A DNA stretch of 64,000 nucleotides, from NCBI GenBank assembly GCA_003117195.1, contig BDSI01000027.1:434001-498000 (forward strand), in the 5' to 3' direction. Positions 1 to 13,300 of this stretch are shown here, one piece after another; the first letter of the stretch is position 1; the number at the start of each line of letters is the position of its first letter. A program made the translations under genes and the position numbers. Origin of the DNA: Eudorina sp. 2006-703-Eu-15 (Eukaryota; Chlorophyta; Chlorophyceae; Chlamydomonadales; Volvocaceae). Below the pieces are notes generated by a model. The model was given only the letters and a program-made list of their open reading frames with translations. It did no database searches and was not told where the DNA came from.

Positions 1-152
1 GGCGCTATCGTTATGCGGCTCTTGACCCGTGTGTGTTCACATCCTCCCCACGCCCCGGTCCACCTTTGCGACATCTGGGCCTCATGTACCTTGCACCCCA
101 CCTGCACTTCCCCACCGCCACCACCACCCCAACAACCCCCCCTGGCCCCCAG

Positions 153-1024
153 GCACCGGTGTGCTGTCGAAGCGAGCCGACCTGCGCTGGCGGCGCACCC
201 CCGAGCAGCTGGAGCAGCTGGTGGAGCTGCAGGATGAGCTGCTTGAGGCGGCGGCCCCGCTTGTGGCCCCCGGGGGTGTGCTGGTGTACAGCACATGTGA
301 GCGCGTGTCTCCGCTGCGATGTGTGATTCATCGCAGTCTGTGCATTGCATGTACTGCATCACGGCCCTGCCCTACATGTATTTGTAAGGGTTGCAGGGCC
401 GCATGCTAGGAGTGCCTGGTGGTGGGTTTGCTTGCGTTCCAGCGCTGTCACAGGGGGGTGAGGCCCTCTGCCATGGGGCGCGGGCGAAGAGTGTGTGTGT
501 GTGTGTTTACCGAGAGTGTGTGCAGAACAAACCTGAGCCGCGAGAAAGTGTGCGTGTGTGTTTATGGAAAGCTGTTTAGATGCGTACCTAAGCCGCGAGA
601 AAAGAGGAGTTCAGCTCGAGAACTGGGTGTGTCTGTGTGTCTCCCAAGCCCAGGCTAACACCCGCCGGGCCCCGCCCCGCCCTGAGCCCTGCTCGTCCAA
701 GCCACTCCCCCCCTCGTCCCCACCGGGGGCTGCTTCCGCGCTGCGTGTTGGCTCTTCGCTCCCCCCCCCTCAGGCAGCATCGAGGAGGAGGAAGACCACC
801 ACCGCGTGCGGGGCTTCCTGGCTCGGCACCCCGAGTTCCAGCTGGAGGCCGCGGGGCCGCCCGCAGCCCCTGGCGCACCGCCGCGTGCACCCCCCCTGGT
901 GTCCCCCGGCACGGGCCCGCTGGTGCCGCCCGAGGTGGTCACCCCCGAGGGCTTCATGGCCACACTGCCCCATGTCCACAACACCGACGGCGCCTTCGCA
1001 GCCCGGATGCGGCGGCGGGTTTAG
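153..1024 (+). CDS. RsmB/NSUN-type rRNA cytosine-C5 methyltransferase, 3' part
   Basis: This is the C-terminal end of a SAM-dependent RNA m5C methyltransferase of the RsmB/Sun/NOP2 family, which methylates cytosine in small-subunit rRNA. Two exons are visible, 153-296 and 774-1024, and the 5' part lies outside the window. The first exon opens inside the SGTG motif (TGVLSKRADLRWRR) and reaches the catalytic-cysteine region VLVYSTCS. The codon TGC of that motif is split by the intron (T at 296, GC at 774). The second exon continues SIEEEEDHHRVRGFL and ends with the family-typical DGAFAARMRRRV before TAG at 1022-1024. RsmB relatives end in a similar DGFFxAxL block, so the C-terminus looks complete. 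A plastid or mitochondrial enzyme is possible, but the targeting region is not in the window. The 477-bp intron carries TG-rich repeats listed separately. Confidence 0.85.
489..650 (+). repeat. TG-rich repeat with CTGAGCCGCGAGA cores in methyltransferase intron
   Basis: The intron holds TG runs interleaved with two cores about 54 bp apart: CTGAGCCGCGAGAAAGTGTG at 533-552 and the near copy CCTAAGCCGCGAGAA at 587-601. The same core recurs elsewhere in the window in both orientations, near 2240, 11390, 20045, 48802, 48911 and 48953. Confidence 0.6.
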
Positions 1025-1382
1025 TCCCACGGCTGGGTGCGGGCTGGGGCGAGCAGTGCGTCACAGCGGCGGCTGTGCAGGCAAGACCGGCAAGAACGAT
1101 TTGCGTTGTAGGGCCGAAGGACTTGGGGATACCTGTCTGGAACAACGTTCTTTCTTCAAGTCCCTCGGTGCGGTTTTGGTTTGCTGGGCGCCTTTTGCGG
1201 CAGCCCCGTGCCTGTGTCGCGCTGACTGAGCGGCTGCGGCTGACGGGTTCTGCTGCTACGCTGCGGGTCCATGGCCCATGATGGCTGCTGCTGCCGGGGG
1301 TCCTTGGAGCCCTCCCGAAGTCGGCGTCGGAGGCGACCGGGGCCGTGGCATGCGGCTGAGTATGGCCAAGGAGGAGGGTTCG

Positions 1383-1387
1383 TGTAA
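1383..1387 (+). terminator. Possible TGTAA polyadenylation signal of the methyltransferase gene
   Basis: TGTAA, the usual poly(A) signal of volvocine algae, occurs about 360 bp downstream of the stop codon at 1022-1024. Position is the only support. Confidence 0.3.
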
Positions 1388-3774
1388 AGGACGACTGAAG
1401 CAGCCGAGCGCCGTGAGATGGACACGTGACCCCCCAACCGACACCTCAGCGCACCATCCCGATGCCAGCTTGCGCGAGCCAACGGCCGCTGCATGGGGTC
1501 CTGCCCGCTACCGCATGGCCTGCCTCCGACATCATCCCCGACTGACCGCTGGCTCACGATGCGGATGCGGATGGGGATGAGACCGAGGCGCGGTCTGCAG
1601 CGCTGACACAACAAATGGTCAAGAGCCCAGTAGGCAGGTGCACCATTGAGTACACGGCGACACGCCCTTCACTTGCATTCCTCACGTCAACCCTTGGAGG
1701 ACGAGCCCTGTGATTGAGCCTGTTTGCCTGTTCGCCACTGATCCGACGCATGCGACAGCAAATCGTTGCAGATCATCGGTTCACGTGCCGCGCGCACCTG
1801 GGCCAAATAATCCGTCATTACCTTCAGACAAAGTGTGCCATAGTCTGGCCACCACGGAAGGCCATTCGCACTCACTGCGATTGGCAGCGCCTGGATGCGG
1901 TGCCACACAGCCGAGTGGGACGACTCGCCATGTGGCTGGGTGGCCCGGGGTGACCCATATGCCAGGACGTCGCCACACTTCGGGAACCAACGGCCATGCA
2001 CACACACGGACATGCATGTCCATGTCCATGTTTCGTCTGCATTAGCCTACGGCGTCATAGCCGCTACTTCTGCTGGCGTAACGGCGCCCACCGGCGCTCG
2101 ACAACGATACGGGGCGCCACGGCATCACGGACTACACCACCTTGGGACTACTTATGGTCGACATACTTCGCCCTGGCATATTGGTAACTCTGGTCTCGGT
2201 CTCAGTCGTCGGTTGCATTACTGGACACGGGTCTGTTTTTTCGCGGCTCAGCTTTTCTCTTTGATAACACACGGACATGCCAACATCATAGCATGTGCCG
2301 CACAGCTTCAAAGTCGTGCGCCAAAGCGCTGGCCGCGCTCTGCTCTCTGCAAGGCGCACCACACGCCGCGCGTCCGTCGACCACCAGCGCCCCCCGCGCA
2401 GCTCACCTTGGACGGGGGAGCTGAGCCGTCCCACATGTCATCGGGGCGAAGGACTGCTTCGGGGAGCCCCACTTGCGGGGCCCACTGCAACGACCACACG
2501 ACCACGTGCAAAGGCTCCGGCAAATGTAGGCCAGGGCCTTCCCCTTTGAATCCCACCAGGTCCACAACATTTTATGAATGCACGCAAAATAAGCCCACTC
2601 GCCAAGATTGTGGACTTGCGGGGTTGCAACGGAGGTCCTTCACGAGGGCAATTATGATCTCTTCCTCCCATCAACGGCCGCAACTCTTCGAGGACACCAG
2701 CGCTGACCCGCACACGCCACCACACACCCCTCCGCAACCTCACACCCAGGGCGTGGGCCCCGCTCCCGACCCCGCCACCACTCCCGTTCCACATGCAGTG
2801 GGACCAGCAGACCCCGGTCGGCGGCTCTGCTTCCGCTCCCATTCCGGAGGCCGACATGTGCCCGCCCCCGCCCCGACTGGAACGGTCCCTCCCTTGCCCT
2901 GTTGGCGACCTCATCCGGCGCCATTGTCGGCTGCCGTACCTCGAGGCCTACTTACTTAACCACCGGCGGCGGCGGGACCCACCACGGATCCACGAAGCCA
3001 GGAAAAAATGACCCGACGACTACCCGCAGGGGTGGAGTGCGCTATGCCCCTTAGCTCGAGGAGACCCTCTAGGCGCACGCGCTGTCAGCAACTACGGCTC
3101 TGAATGGAGGAGCACAATCCCTGTCGAGCAGTCCCAGCCCCGGGGTTCTCCTCGGGCTTCTCGCTATCTACCTATCCACATGTACAGGCCTGTACTGTCC
3201 TTGCATTCTCACATCCTTCCGCTGACCGGCCGCCAGCGTGCACGCCGTGGTGTGCGCTCTGCGCCCCCTCCTCCCCCGGCCCTACCCCTCGCAACCCCCC
3301 TACCCCGGTCGCAGCCTTCTCACCCCACGCGACAGCGCCCCCCACACATCAACTTTCTGACCCACCCGACCGGGATCCCGTCGGCCCCTTCCTCTGCGGC
3401 GCTGCTGAGGGCAGTCGGCCGCTGACAGACAAAGAATTAAACGACAGTTCACAGGGCCCCATAGGCAGCTTCCAGCTCTCGCCCAACTCATTTATGTGTG
3501 GCCTGTGGGCTGCGGACGGCCGGTGGGCTGTAGCTTCGCTTCGCCAGGGAGCCGCCGCCCGACCTGCCGCCGACCGCCGCGCCGCCGTGTCGCTACAGCA
3601 GTGTTTGGTCCCACAGGCCATTCGGTGATCCGTTCTTTCCGCCGCAGCACTGTCTCCCCTCTTTACAGAGAATGTCCCCCAACAGCGCCACCATTCGGCA
3701 TGGATGGACACGCTGTCTACGCAGCAACCCTTGGCGTATGCAACCCCACAACCTAGGCCCCGCCACACATCGAC

Positions 3775-3779
3775 TTACA
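3775..3779 (-). terminator. Probable TGTAA polyadenylation signal of the kinesin gene
   Basis: TTACA on the + strand is TGTAA on the coding strand, about 280 bp after the kinesin stop codon. The spacing fits a normal 3' UTR in this group of algae. Confidence 0.45.
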
Positions 3780-4057
3780 AGTTTTCCAGTGGATGCTGCA
3801 TTACTGAGCCCCTTATTCATCAAACTCGGAACATGGTCGATGCCAACGCCACTGGCGGAACGCATTTTGAGCAGGTAGGTACGGGGCAACGCCCGGCGCA
3901 CCATCAGCAGCAAGTGCAGCTCGGCACAGGCGCCGCGGTTGCCCCGCCACATCCTGGCTGCCCCAACCCTCCTTATGACTCCGCAAGTCCGCATACGCCC
4001 CCGCCCGGTCCCGGGTCGACGCGGAACCTCCCCCTAGGGCGCAGGTGGGCATCGCAA

Positions 4058-7000
4058 TCAGCCCGGCCCATAGGTCCGCCACGGCTGTGGCTGCTGCTGC
4101 TGCGGGTACGGGTGCGGGTAGGCCTGCTGGCGGTTGGCAGCCAACGCGGCGCTGGCCACCTTCACTTCGTCCGAGCCAGTGGACCACATGTTAGCCACCG
4201 GGTAGCGCTGCGGCTGCTGGGACTGTGGCGGCAACTGGCCCGCCTGGCCTGACACAGCCGCCTTGATACCCCCCGGCGGCGGCGCCAGCCGCCGGGCTTC
4301 GGGTGTGTCCGTGCGGCCCGGCGTAGTCCCACCCCCACCGCCGCCACTCGCGCCGCCGCCCCGGCCCCCGCCGCTGCCAGCCGCGGAGCGCTTCAAGTGG
4401 GCCTTATACGGCATCAGCGCCTCCGTGAGGGCCGTCATCGCTCCGACGGGCTTGGGCGTCGTGAAGGGCCCGGGGCCCGCGGGCGCCGCCTGCGCCACCG
4501 GTGCGGCCGCGGCGGGCTTCTGCCGCTGCAGGCGGCCGTAGTGATGCTGCACGGGGCTGATGCTGCGGGCGGGCGCCGGCAACGACGTGGGCAGCGGCAG
4601 CGGCGCGCTGTTGTTGCTGTGCATGCGGGGCGCACTGCCGCTGCCGCTGCCGCCGGGGGCCCCACTGGCCCCAAGGAGGGGCGCAGGTCGCTCCAGACTC
4701 AGCCGGGAGCGACGCGGCGCCTTGTCGGGGGCGGACGAAGTGGACCTCGCGGAGGCGCCCTCTGAACCAGACCCCCCCGCGGGCTCGCGCGGCGTGGGGT
4801 CATTGGAGAAGAAGTACACGTGAGAGTTTGGCTCGTCGTCGAAGACAGCCGAGTACCCGAAGGCTGTCGCTGCGGGTCGGCTGGCGGTGTCCGCGGGCCA
4901 GTTGATCCGCGGCGTGGCTGCCACCGCCGTGGTTGCCGCCGCTGCAACGCCTGCTGGGGCCGCGGCCAGGAACGGCGTGTGCGACTCCCTGCGCGCCGGC
5001 GCCGCCGCCGCCAGCGCTGAGGCGGCCTGCTCAAGCAGCCGTACATGCTCGTCGAGCTCGTCGTCGCTGATGTCGTAATCCAGGGCTCTCGTCGCCGTCG
5101 CGAGGGAATGGTCGTCGTCGTTGCCGTTCCGTTGTCCGCTGGCAACTGCGGCCGGGTCCCGGTGATGGTCCACGATCATCTCGCTCATCATTGCGTCCTG
5201 GGCAACACGCGGGCTGACATCGCGGACCCCACCGCCGCCGCCGCCGCCGCCCATCAACGCCGCCACGGTCACTTCGCTGGGCTCCCGGGACAGCGACAGC
5301 GTCTCCCCCGAATCCTGAGCTCCAAGCACATCGTCCTCGCCGCCGTTCCCACCGCCGCCACCGGCTCGCGGGCCCCTGCGGGGGCTGGGGCAGCTGCCCG
5401 CGCTCCATCCAGGCGGCGGATCGCCGGGCACAGCGACGCCCCGGGGCTGCTTGGCGGCCGCGGCGCTGGCGCCCGTGTGGCCGCGCCAGGGGTTGAAGGA
5501 CCGGGGGCTGGGCTTGGGCCCCGCCTCGTCGGCGGCCGGGTCATCTGCGCCCGCCCCCGCGTCGGAGGCCGCCACCGTGTCGTCTGTGTCTACTGAGGGC
5601 CTGGGGAGGGACGTGGAGGAGGACCGGTCGTGCTGGACAACCCGGCCGCCGTCGGCGGCAGGGGCCGCGGTGTCGTCGCTGCCGGTGCCGCCACCGGGCA
5701 CGCCGGCGCCGGTGGCCCAGCCGCTGTCGTTGCCTGCACGCAGCTGCCCCTCGAGACCGGCCTCATCCACGTCGGCAGGCTGCGCCGGGGGGGACCGAAG
5801 GTCAGGCTGCACGCGCGTGGGGGCGACGCCGTCCTCGTCCGCGGCGTCCGCTGCCGCACCGGATGGGGACAATTCGGCACTGCTGCCGCTGCCACCGGTC
5901 ATGCTGCCAAATGAAACCCGGCGCGCTGCCGGGCGGCGCCCCCACATGGCCGCACCAGCCCTGTCCAAGATGGACCTCTCCTTGCCGCGCGCAGCAGCTC
6001 CAACCCCGGCCCCCGCGGCCGCGGCGTTGCCGCCCCGAGTGGCTGTGGGTGATGGCGGTGGTTGCGCTGCCGGCGCGGCGCTGCTGGACGGCCCCGGCCC
6101 GGGCCCCGTGGTGATGTGCGCGCTCCAGGTGACCCGCTTGGTCGCGGAGCTCACTCCGCCCGCGCTGCTGCCGACCGAATCCATGCTCCCCGTCCGTCGG
6201 AGGATGCCGGTCGTAGGGCTGGGCGGCGCAACCCATCCGCCCTGGCCCCCGGACCCTGTGCTGCGATGCCCTGACGGGTGCTGGTGCTGGTGGTGGCCAG
6301 GAGGACCGTCCAGAAGCCCATCTGTGGAAGCGTCAGAACCGGAGCCGTTCAGGTTGTCGGCCTCATGCTGCTCCGGTCCGTCCGGCCCCTGCTGAGGACG
6401 CTGTTCTCCTTGTTCGTGCACTTGCACGTACAGTCGCCCCACGCCGTTGCTTCGTGGCCCATCAGCTGCCGCCTCCGCCCGCCCGGGCTTCGTCGCTTGC
6501 AGGCTCAAGCTCAGGTCGAGGTCTTCCCGGTTGCTCCGCGCCGAGGCCGGGTGGTGCTGAGGGGGCGCACCGAGCTGCGACGCGTGGGCAGCCGAGCTGC
6601 GGCCCACGGGTGGTGGTGCGAAGCCGTCCGAGGAGGGCCGGCTACCCCACACCGCCAGGCTCTCCGCCTGCGGCAGCAGCTCCGCCTCCTCGGAGCCCGC
6701 CGGCTGCGGGTGAAGGGGCGGCTGCTGCTGCCGCTGCGCCTGTTCTGACCCATCCCCAGTGCCAGCCCTGCTCCGACCGCCGCTGCCGCCGCCCAGCTGC
6801 TTGGCGCCCGCGTGCTGCTGGCCGACCCTCTGGGCCGAGGCCAGGCCGGAGGGGCCGGGCCCAGCGCCTGCATGGCCCCCTCCTTGCGGCGCCAGGTCGA
6901 CGTCCAGGTAGATGCCCAGCAGGTTCCGCAGCTCCGAGGACTCGAGACAGGCGGAAGAGTGGGGCGAGGCGGCCTGCGGCGGGGATTGCGGTGGCCGGTA

Positions 7001-7112
7001 GCGGTTGTGCCGGGTACAGGTGCACCAAGCCACGTCACCATTGCCGGGGACATGGGTCAGTCATCCGGGCGGCAGGGAGTGGAGTGGGGGCTGATCCAGG
7101 CCGTGGTGGCGG

Positions 7113-7172
<60 letters not shown>

Positions 7173-7218
7173 CATGGATGGCAGGCATGGATGGCAGGCA
7201 GGCAGGCAGGCAGGCGGG

Positions 7219-7254
<36 letters not shown>

Positions 7255-7276
7255 CATGGATGGCAGGCATGGATGG

Positions 7277-7324
<48 letters not shown>

Positions 7325-10300
7325 CCGGGCAGCACCGTCCAGCGTGAGCCGCTTCGGCCCAAGGATCCCCTAGCGCACCTGACGGCCAGCTTGGCCCGAC
7401 ACACGAGAGTCACTTGAACACGCCACCCACCAGCCAGCTGGACCGGACCGCTTCCGTTGAACCACATCCCACACTGACCCCAGCGCAGCGCAGTCACGCC
7501 CCATGTCCACGGCCGAAGCTGCTGCCGCTTCACTTACCTCCAGGGAGGCCAGGTGGGCAGACAGCGACACCAGCGATTCCCGCAACCGGTACTGCAGCTG
7601 CGCCTCCCGCCTCGCGGCCCCCGCCTCGCTGGCCGCCAGGGCCGCCTCCAGCTGCCGCACCTGGTAAGCCCGCTGGCCCACCGCCTCGGTCGCAGCCGCC
7701 AGCGCCAGCCGCAGCCCCGAGGCGCCCAGGCCGGCGGAGCGCTGCTGCAGCTGCTCGCGGCGCTGCTGCAGCTGCGACAGCACGGCGCGGCGGTCCGCCA
7801 GCTCGCCAGCCACATAGGACAGCTGCGTCTCCAGGTCGTCCAACTGGTCGTCCAGGGAGTCCAGGACCTGCGCGGGGCCACGGCGGTGCCGCACTCGTTC
7901 GAGCCACGTCCGTTGGAAGGCGCGAGGCCCCACTGTGTGCAACGGGGCCGATCGCGCATCGCAGCCGATCCTCGCTCCGCTTGGGGGCTATTCCCGGGGG
8001 CACAATCGCGCAGATCCTGAATCGTAAACAATGTCAATAACCGTCACCGCTGCGGGTGCCCTTGCCACGCCGCGCCAACCCCGCCTGCGGAACAGACAGC
8101 ACCCCGCCGCAGTCCGTCTTCGCCTGCCTGTTCGCTGACTCCCCACCCGCCTGACCCCAGGTCCCACACGCACGCACGCACGTACCTGCTGCTCGCGCTC
8201 ATCCAGCAGCCGCCCCGACCGCAACCGCTCCCGCAGCAGGTCCCTGGCCCCCCGCACGTCCACCATCCGCTGCTGTAACTGCAACGACCCTGCCTGCTGT
8301 GCGGCCCCCTGGCCGCCCTCCCCTTCCTCCCCCGACTGCTGCTGCCCCGGCTGCTGCCTGGCTGCGCCGGACCCTTCGTGCCCCTTCTCGTCCACCGCTG
8401 CCGCCGTCCCTGTTTCCGCCTCGTCCGCGCCCTGCGGCTGACCCAGCGGCTGTGGCGCCCGCGGTGCTGACGTCATCGCCGCCGCAGACCGCGCCGCGAG
8501 GTCCGCCAGCTCGGCCTCGCAGGCCGCCACGGCCTGGGCCATCTGCTCCGCCCGCCGCCGCGTCCGCAGGGTGAACTGCGACTGCTCCCTCAGCAGCAGC
8601 TCCCGCCGGCTCAGCAGCTCCCGCTGCCGCGACGACAGCACCTCCACGCGTGCCTCCACACCCGCCACCTCCGAAACCAAACCCAGCAGCTCCTCGGCCC
8701 ACTCCTCCAACGCCACCTTCGCCTCCGGCTCCATCGCAACCGCCGCGCCATCCGCCGCCTCGCCCTGCCGCCCCTGGACCTGCGCGGGTTGAGGCGGCCG
8801 GCCCTGCCGGCCCCGCGGGGTGTTGCTGTTGCTGCCATTGCTGTTGGCCGCGTTGCTGCCGTTATTAGCGTTGTTGCTTGCGTTACGGCGCAGCGGCGGC
8901 TGCAGCTCCTCCGCCGCAATGTCTTCGAGCCGTTGGAGCGATGAAGACCGCGGGCCCCACGGCCGCTGCGGCTGTGGCCCGGACTGCGGCCCTCGTCCGC
9001 GGCACGGGCTAGGCGATTTGGGCCGGCCGCTGCCGCCGGCCTCTCCGGACGTGCTGGTGGGGACCGAGTTGTTGCCGCCATCGCCTGCGCCCCCACCCGC
9101 GCCACCACCGCGACGCAGGTAACCTCTGCAGCCGGGACTGCTGCTGCGTGAGCGTGCACTGCCGCCACCACCACCGCCGCCGCCTGCACGCTGCGAGTCG
9201 CGCAGGCGCTGCTCCGCCGCCATGACCTCCTGCTGCTTGGCTCGCAGCATGAGCCTCTGCGCGCGGTTTTCCTGCTCCAGCGCCGCCATGCGGCTGCGCG
9301 CCGCGGCGGCCGACTTGCGCAGCGCGGCCAGCTCCTTGAGCCGGACCGCGCTCTCGCGCTCGTACCGGGCAACACGCTCTGACAGCTGGCGCCGCAGGTC
9401 GGCCTGCGGAGAGGACATAGGGGCGGATACGGCTGCGTCGGGGCAGTACGCCCCCTCGCTGCCTCAGCCGCCCGGTCGGTGGCAGAACAGTCGCCGCCAT
9501 ACACCCCGCATGCAATTCAGACGCGGTCCACGACGCTGCAGGCCAAGGTACTGTGATGTGATGTGTCGTGAAATGACGGCATGGCGGCCCCAGCCGCGGT
9601 CCATAACACCCAGCCTAGCCACCCCTGGACTCCGTGGGGTTCCGCACCTGCTGTGCGCGCATGCGGGTGAGTTCCGCCTCCAGCGCCGCGGCCTTCTCCG
9701 CGGACTGCACACGCTCCCGCCGGTCGGTGGCCGCCGCGGCGGAGGCGTGCTGCTGCAGCTGCCGCTGCAGGGTGCTCACCTGCGAGCGGGTGTGGGGGCA
9801 GCCCGCAGGGCGACGGCAACGGCAGCGGCAGCGGCGTGAGTGCGACTCCATCCCCACATTCCAACGGGCGCCACGGAGCCACAATTGCCGGGCAACACAA
9901 ACAGCCACGAACAGGTACCGGTATCACAGAGCAAGGGGATCGGGCTACAGGTGACGCACGAAGGAGGGGCGTCCTTTCCCGCCCGTGCCTCCTCCTCCCT
10001 CTGCCCCCGTCCCTACCCACCTGCGCCACCACCGCCGCGATCCGCTGCTCGTACTGCTGCCGCAGCGCCGCCCGCTCCTCCGCGCTGCGCATCATGTTGC
10101 CCTCCACCGCCTCCAGCTCGCTTCGCAGCCGCCGCAGCGAATCCTCGCGAGCCTCGATGGCGGCCTCCAGCTCCTGGGCGCGCTCCTGTGCAGGCGCGAT
10201 CGTGTGGACAATGCGAAGCGAGAAGGGGGTCTGCGGCAGTGGGAATGGTTTGTTGGTTGCGCTCGTCCTCCTTACCGGATTTGGAGTTCGGACCGGGTCA

Positions 10301-13300
10301 GCCGAAGGAGCGCTCGACAGCGGCAGCTATAACCACGCGTGGCCAGCAATATTAAACCTTCTCAGGACCAGCAGAACGCTGTAGGATAGCTCCGAAGTCA
10401 ATGAAACGGTCAAGGCAGCAACCGAGTGGGGAAGACGATTCTGGATGGCACTGCCGGACCATGGCGCGCGCCCGCACCGCGCCATGTGCGGCCCCCCCAC
10501 CCGCCGCACCTGCCACTTGGCCGCCAGCTCCCTGGCCTCCCGCTCCGCTGCCTGGGCCGCCTGCAGCTGCTGTTGCTGCACACCGATGTTGTCGGACAGC
10601 CAGCTGAGCTGCTGCTCCAGGGCAGCTCGCGCCTCGTCGAAGCTGCTGCGCTGCGCCAGGGCTGCTCGCTCGAGCGCGGCCCGTTCAGCCTCCGCGGCGG
10701 CCTGTTGACAGGAGCGGCACGACCACAACACGCCCGCATGAGCGGCGCATGGTAAACGCCAACCGGCACGAGCCAGCACGCCATCAAGGCCGCCGACCGG
10801 TTTCCGACCTTGAAAGGGCCTTTACACCATAACCGACACCGTAAAGCACACATTAGGCCTGTAACTGCTCAACCAACCTTCTCACGCAGCACGTCCGCCA
10901 GCTCCTCCCGCAGCGCCGCGTCGCTCTCCAGTACCTCCCGGCGATGCAATTCCGTGTAGTCCGTCTCGCTGATGTATGACAGGAGCTCCTCGTCGTACAA
11001 CACCTCGTCCTCCTCGGCGCCCCGCTCGCCGTCGCCATCGACATCATCGCTGGCGCCCCCTGCGGTGCCCCGACCGCCGCCGCCGCCGCCGCCACTGCTG
11101 CCCGTGTCTTCTGCTGCCGCCGCCGCCGCGGCGCCGTCACCGTCGGCGCCGCCCACCCGCAACGTCGTGAACGGCACCGACGCGGTCTTCCGGCGAATCG
11201 TGCCCTGGTATCCCGATCCGGATCCAGATCCGGAACCACGGCGCAGTCGGTTGCGGCTGACGTTCCGGGACGGCATCCATCCCGGCATTCGGCCGTTGGC
11301 GGCTCCCGGCTGCGCCTCGTTCGCCTGCAGCGCCTCCACCTGCCGCCGCAACTCCTCAACCTGCCAGTTGCCAACACGGACACACACACATATCTCAGTT
11401 CTCTTTTACACACACAAACACACACACGACCGTCGTACGCCTCAATCGGTCTAATCAAGTAATGATGCTTAGGGGTGCTCTCCAACTCAGCCCGGGCTCG
11501 GGCGCGGGTGAATCTCAAAGAGAGTCCCTGGTGAATCTGAAGACAACAGCGACAAGCGCCTGACTTGGAGGCACATCCAGCAACAGCCAATGCTCCACCA
11601 GCCTCACATCCTGAGAGGGGGCCCACGTGGCTGCCTACCTCCTTGGCGTGCCGCTCCTCCGCCTCCTGGAGCCGCTGCTTCAGGTCGGCGCTGGACGCCT
11701 GCATCTCCTGCGGGCCGCGGAGGAAGAGGCGAAGGCGGGTCAGGTGGTCGGATCTAGACACTTGGACGGGTCATGTGGACCCAACCAATGCCCCGCCCCG
11801 CAGACCTACATCCCGTCCAAGGGCGGCACAGCACCCATGTGGCACTTCTCGGGCTCCCCGGCGTCCGACCTGTCCTGTGGCTTATCTTCTCCCGGCCTCC
11901 CAGTCAGGCCCAACCTGCAATGAGCCCCGGCCCCACCTGCAACTCCGTCATCTTGTCCGCAAATATGATTTCGTCCCGCTCCAGGTCCTCCTGCGCCTCT
12001 CGCAGCTCCACCCGGCAGCTGGACAGCTCGGCCTCCAGGGCCCTGCGGGCGGCATGAAGACGTGCATACCGTACAGTGCCGTGCCGTCACATATCTAGTC
12101 CCTCAATGAGTGCTGGCATTACGCACCATCACGCAGCCGCCGGCAGATTCACCTCCTGACCCGTGAATACGCCCGCGGCTTTGTATCCAAATCATGCCAC
12201 ACCCTACGTACACCCTTCATGGATTCTCACCGGACGCGTTCCTCCAGCTCCCGCTCGCGGTCCGACGGCCCTGCGTCCCTCCCCGGTGAGGTCTTGCCGT
12301 CAGTCGGGTGTGCGGCCGCCGACGCAGTGTCCCCCGGAAGCAGCAGCTGCAGCTGCTGCGTGGCGCCTCCCTCTCGTGAGCTAGCCGCCACGGTCGCCGC
12401 CACTACCGCCGCGGCAGCTGCCTGGGGAGTACCCGGTGTGGACATGGTTTCGCCCCGGGGGCACATGGACCGCACCACGGGCAGCAGGCGCAGCGTGGAG
12501 GCGTCCAGGGACCGCAGGATGTGCTCCCTGCCGAGCGGTGCAAGGGGCCGGGAGACAACGGGGACCTTGTCAAAGGTTCGCGGTCGCGGCGGATTCGTAT
12601 CGAGGACGGAAAGGAACGTCTGCGCGGAGGAAGAAGAGTGTCGAGCTGCAGGGCAGGGCAGCAACAGGCCTCCAGGGAGGGCGAGGGCCGTGGCGGTACG
12701 CCTATATCCGCTGGACAAGGTGCCAAGTAAGCCCTGGCGAGCGTGCAGTTGTACGATGGGCATCTCCATCCGGGCCCACAGCGAGTAAGGACATCTGAAC
12801 CCCCGGCTGCAGGCCCTATCCATGTCCATGGAAACTTGGAAACCCACCTCGCCCCCCGCGTGATCTGGCGCTGCGCCTCCATCTCAGCCAGGCCGTGTAG
12901 GATGCCCGCAATTGCCCGGCTGCAGCCCGACACCAGCGCCTCAACTTCGGTGGCGGCCGCCGCAGCTGACCCATGCCCCGGCCCGCCACTCCTGCTACCC
13001 AACGGCGAGGCAAGACCGCCCAGCAGCTGGCGGCCCAGCAGACCGGAGGCCTGGCTGCCATCTGAGGGAGGCAGCAATGGCACCACGGGGACAGAATCAG
13101 GGCTGCGAAAAGGAGTTCGACAGATAATTCGAGGCAGGCGCGCAGGGCTCACACCCCGCCAGAACGCCACTTCTCCCTGCTGCCTACCTTCCCGCAAGCA
13201 CATGGCCACACAGAACACCACCTCCTGTCCCCGTTCAAAACAGCCGCCGTCCTCTCAACCCAACTGGCGTGAGCTCAGCGTCGATCAACAGCTAACACCT

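Larger units (their letters stand above)
1025..4057. other. 3-kb interval with no supported gene
   Basis: This interval lies between the stop of the methyltransferase and the stop of the oppositely oriented kinesin gene, so it holds two 3' UTRs. Long open frames exist, the largest being 1895-2959, but their translations are compositional (His/Thr/Pro-rich) and show no domain or splice logic. A reverse-oriented copy of the CTGAGCCGCGA repeat lies at 2238-2256. Confidence 0.6.

Noticed and set aside
1895..2959. 354-codon plus-strand open frame as a gene
   Set aside because: The translation is His/Thr/Pro-rich noise without domain or splice consistency. Long chance frames are expected in DNA this GC-rich.
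5451..6395. 314-codon plus-strand frame opposite the kinesin tail exon
   Set aside because: It is a shadow of the 2.9-kb minus-strand exon. The minus-strand frame is three times longer and joins in phase to 19 upstream exons.
7113..7325. CRISPR array
   Set aside because: It is a eukaryotic tetranucleotide satellite with no unique spacers.
6454..7417. Plus-strand frames rich in Ala-Gly-Arg-Gln repeats
   Set aside because: They are read through the intronic GGCA array and carry no other signal.
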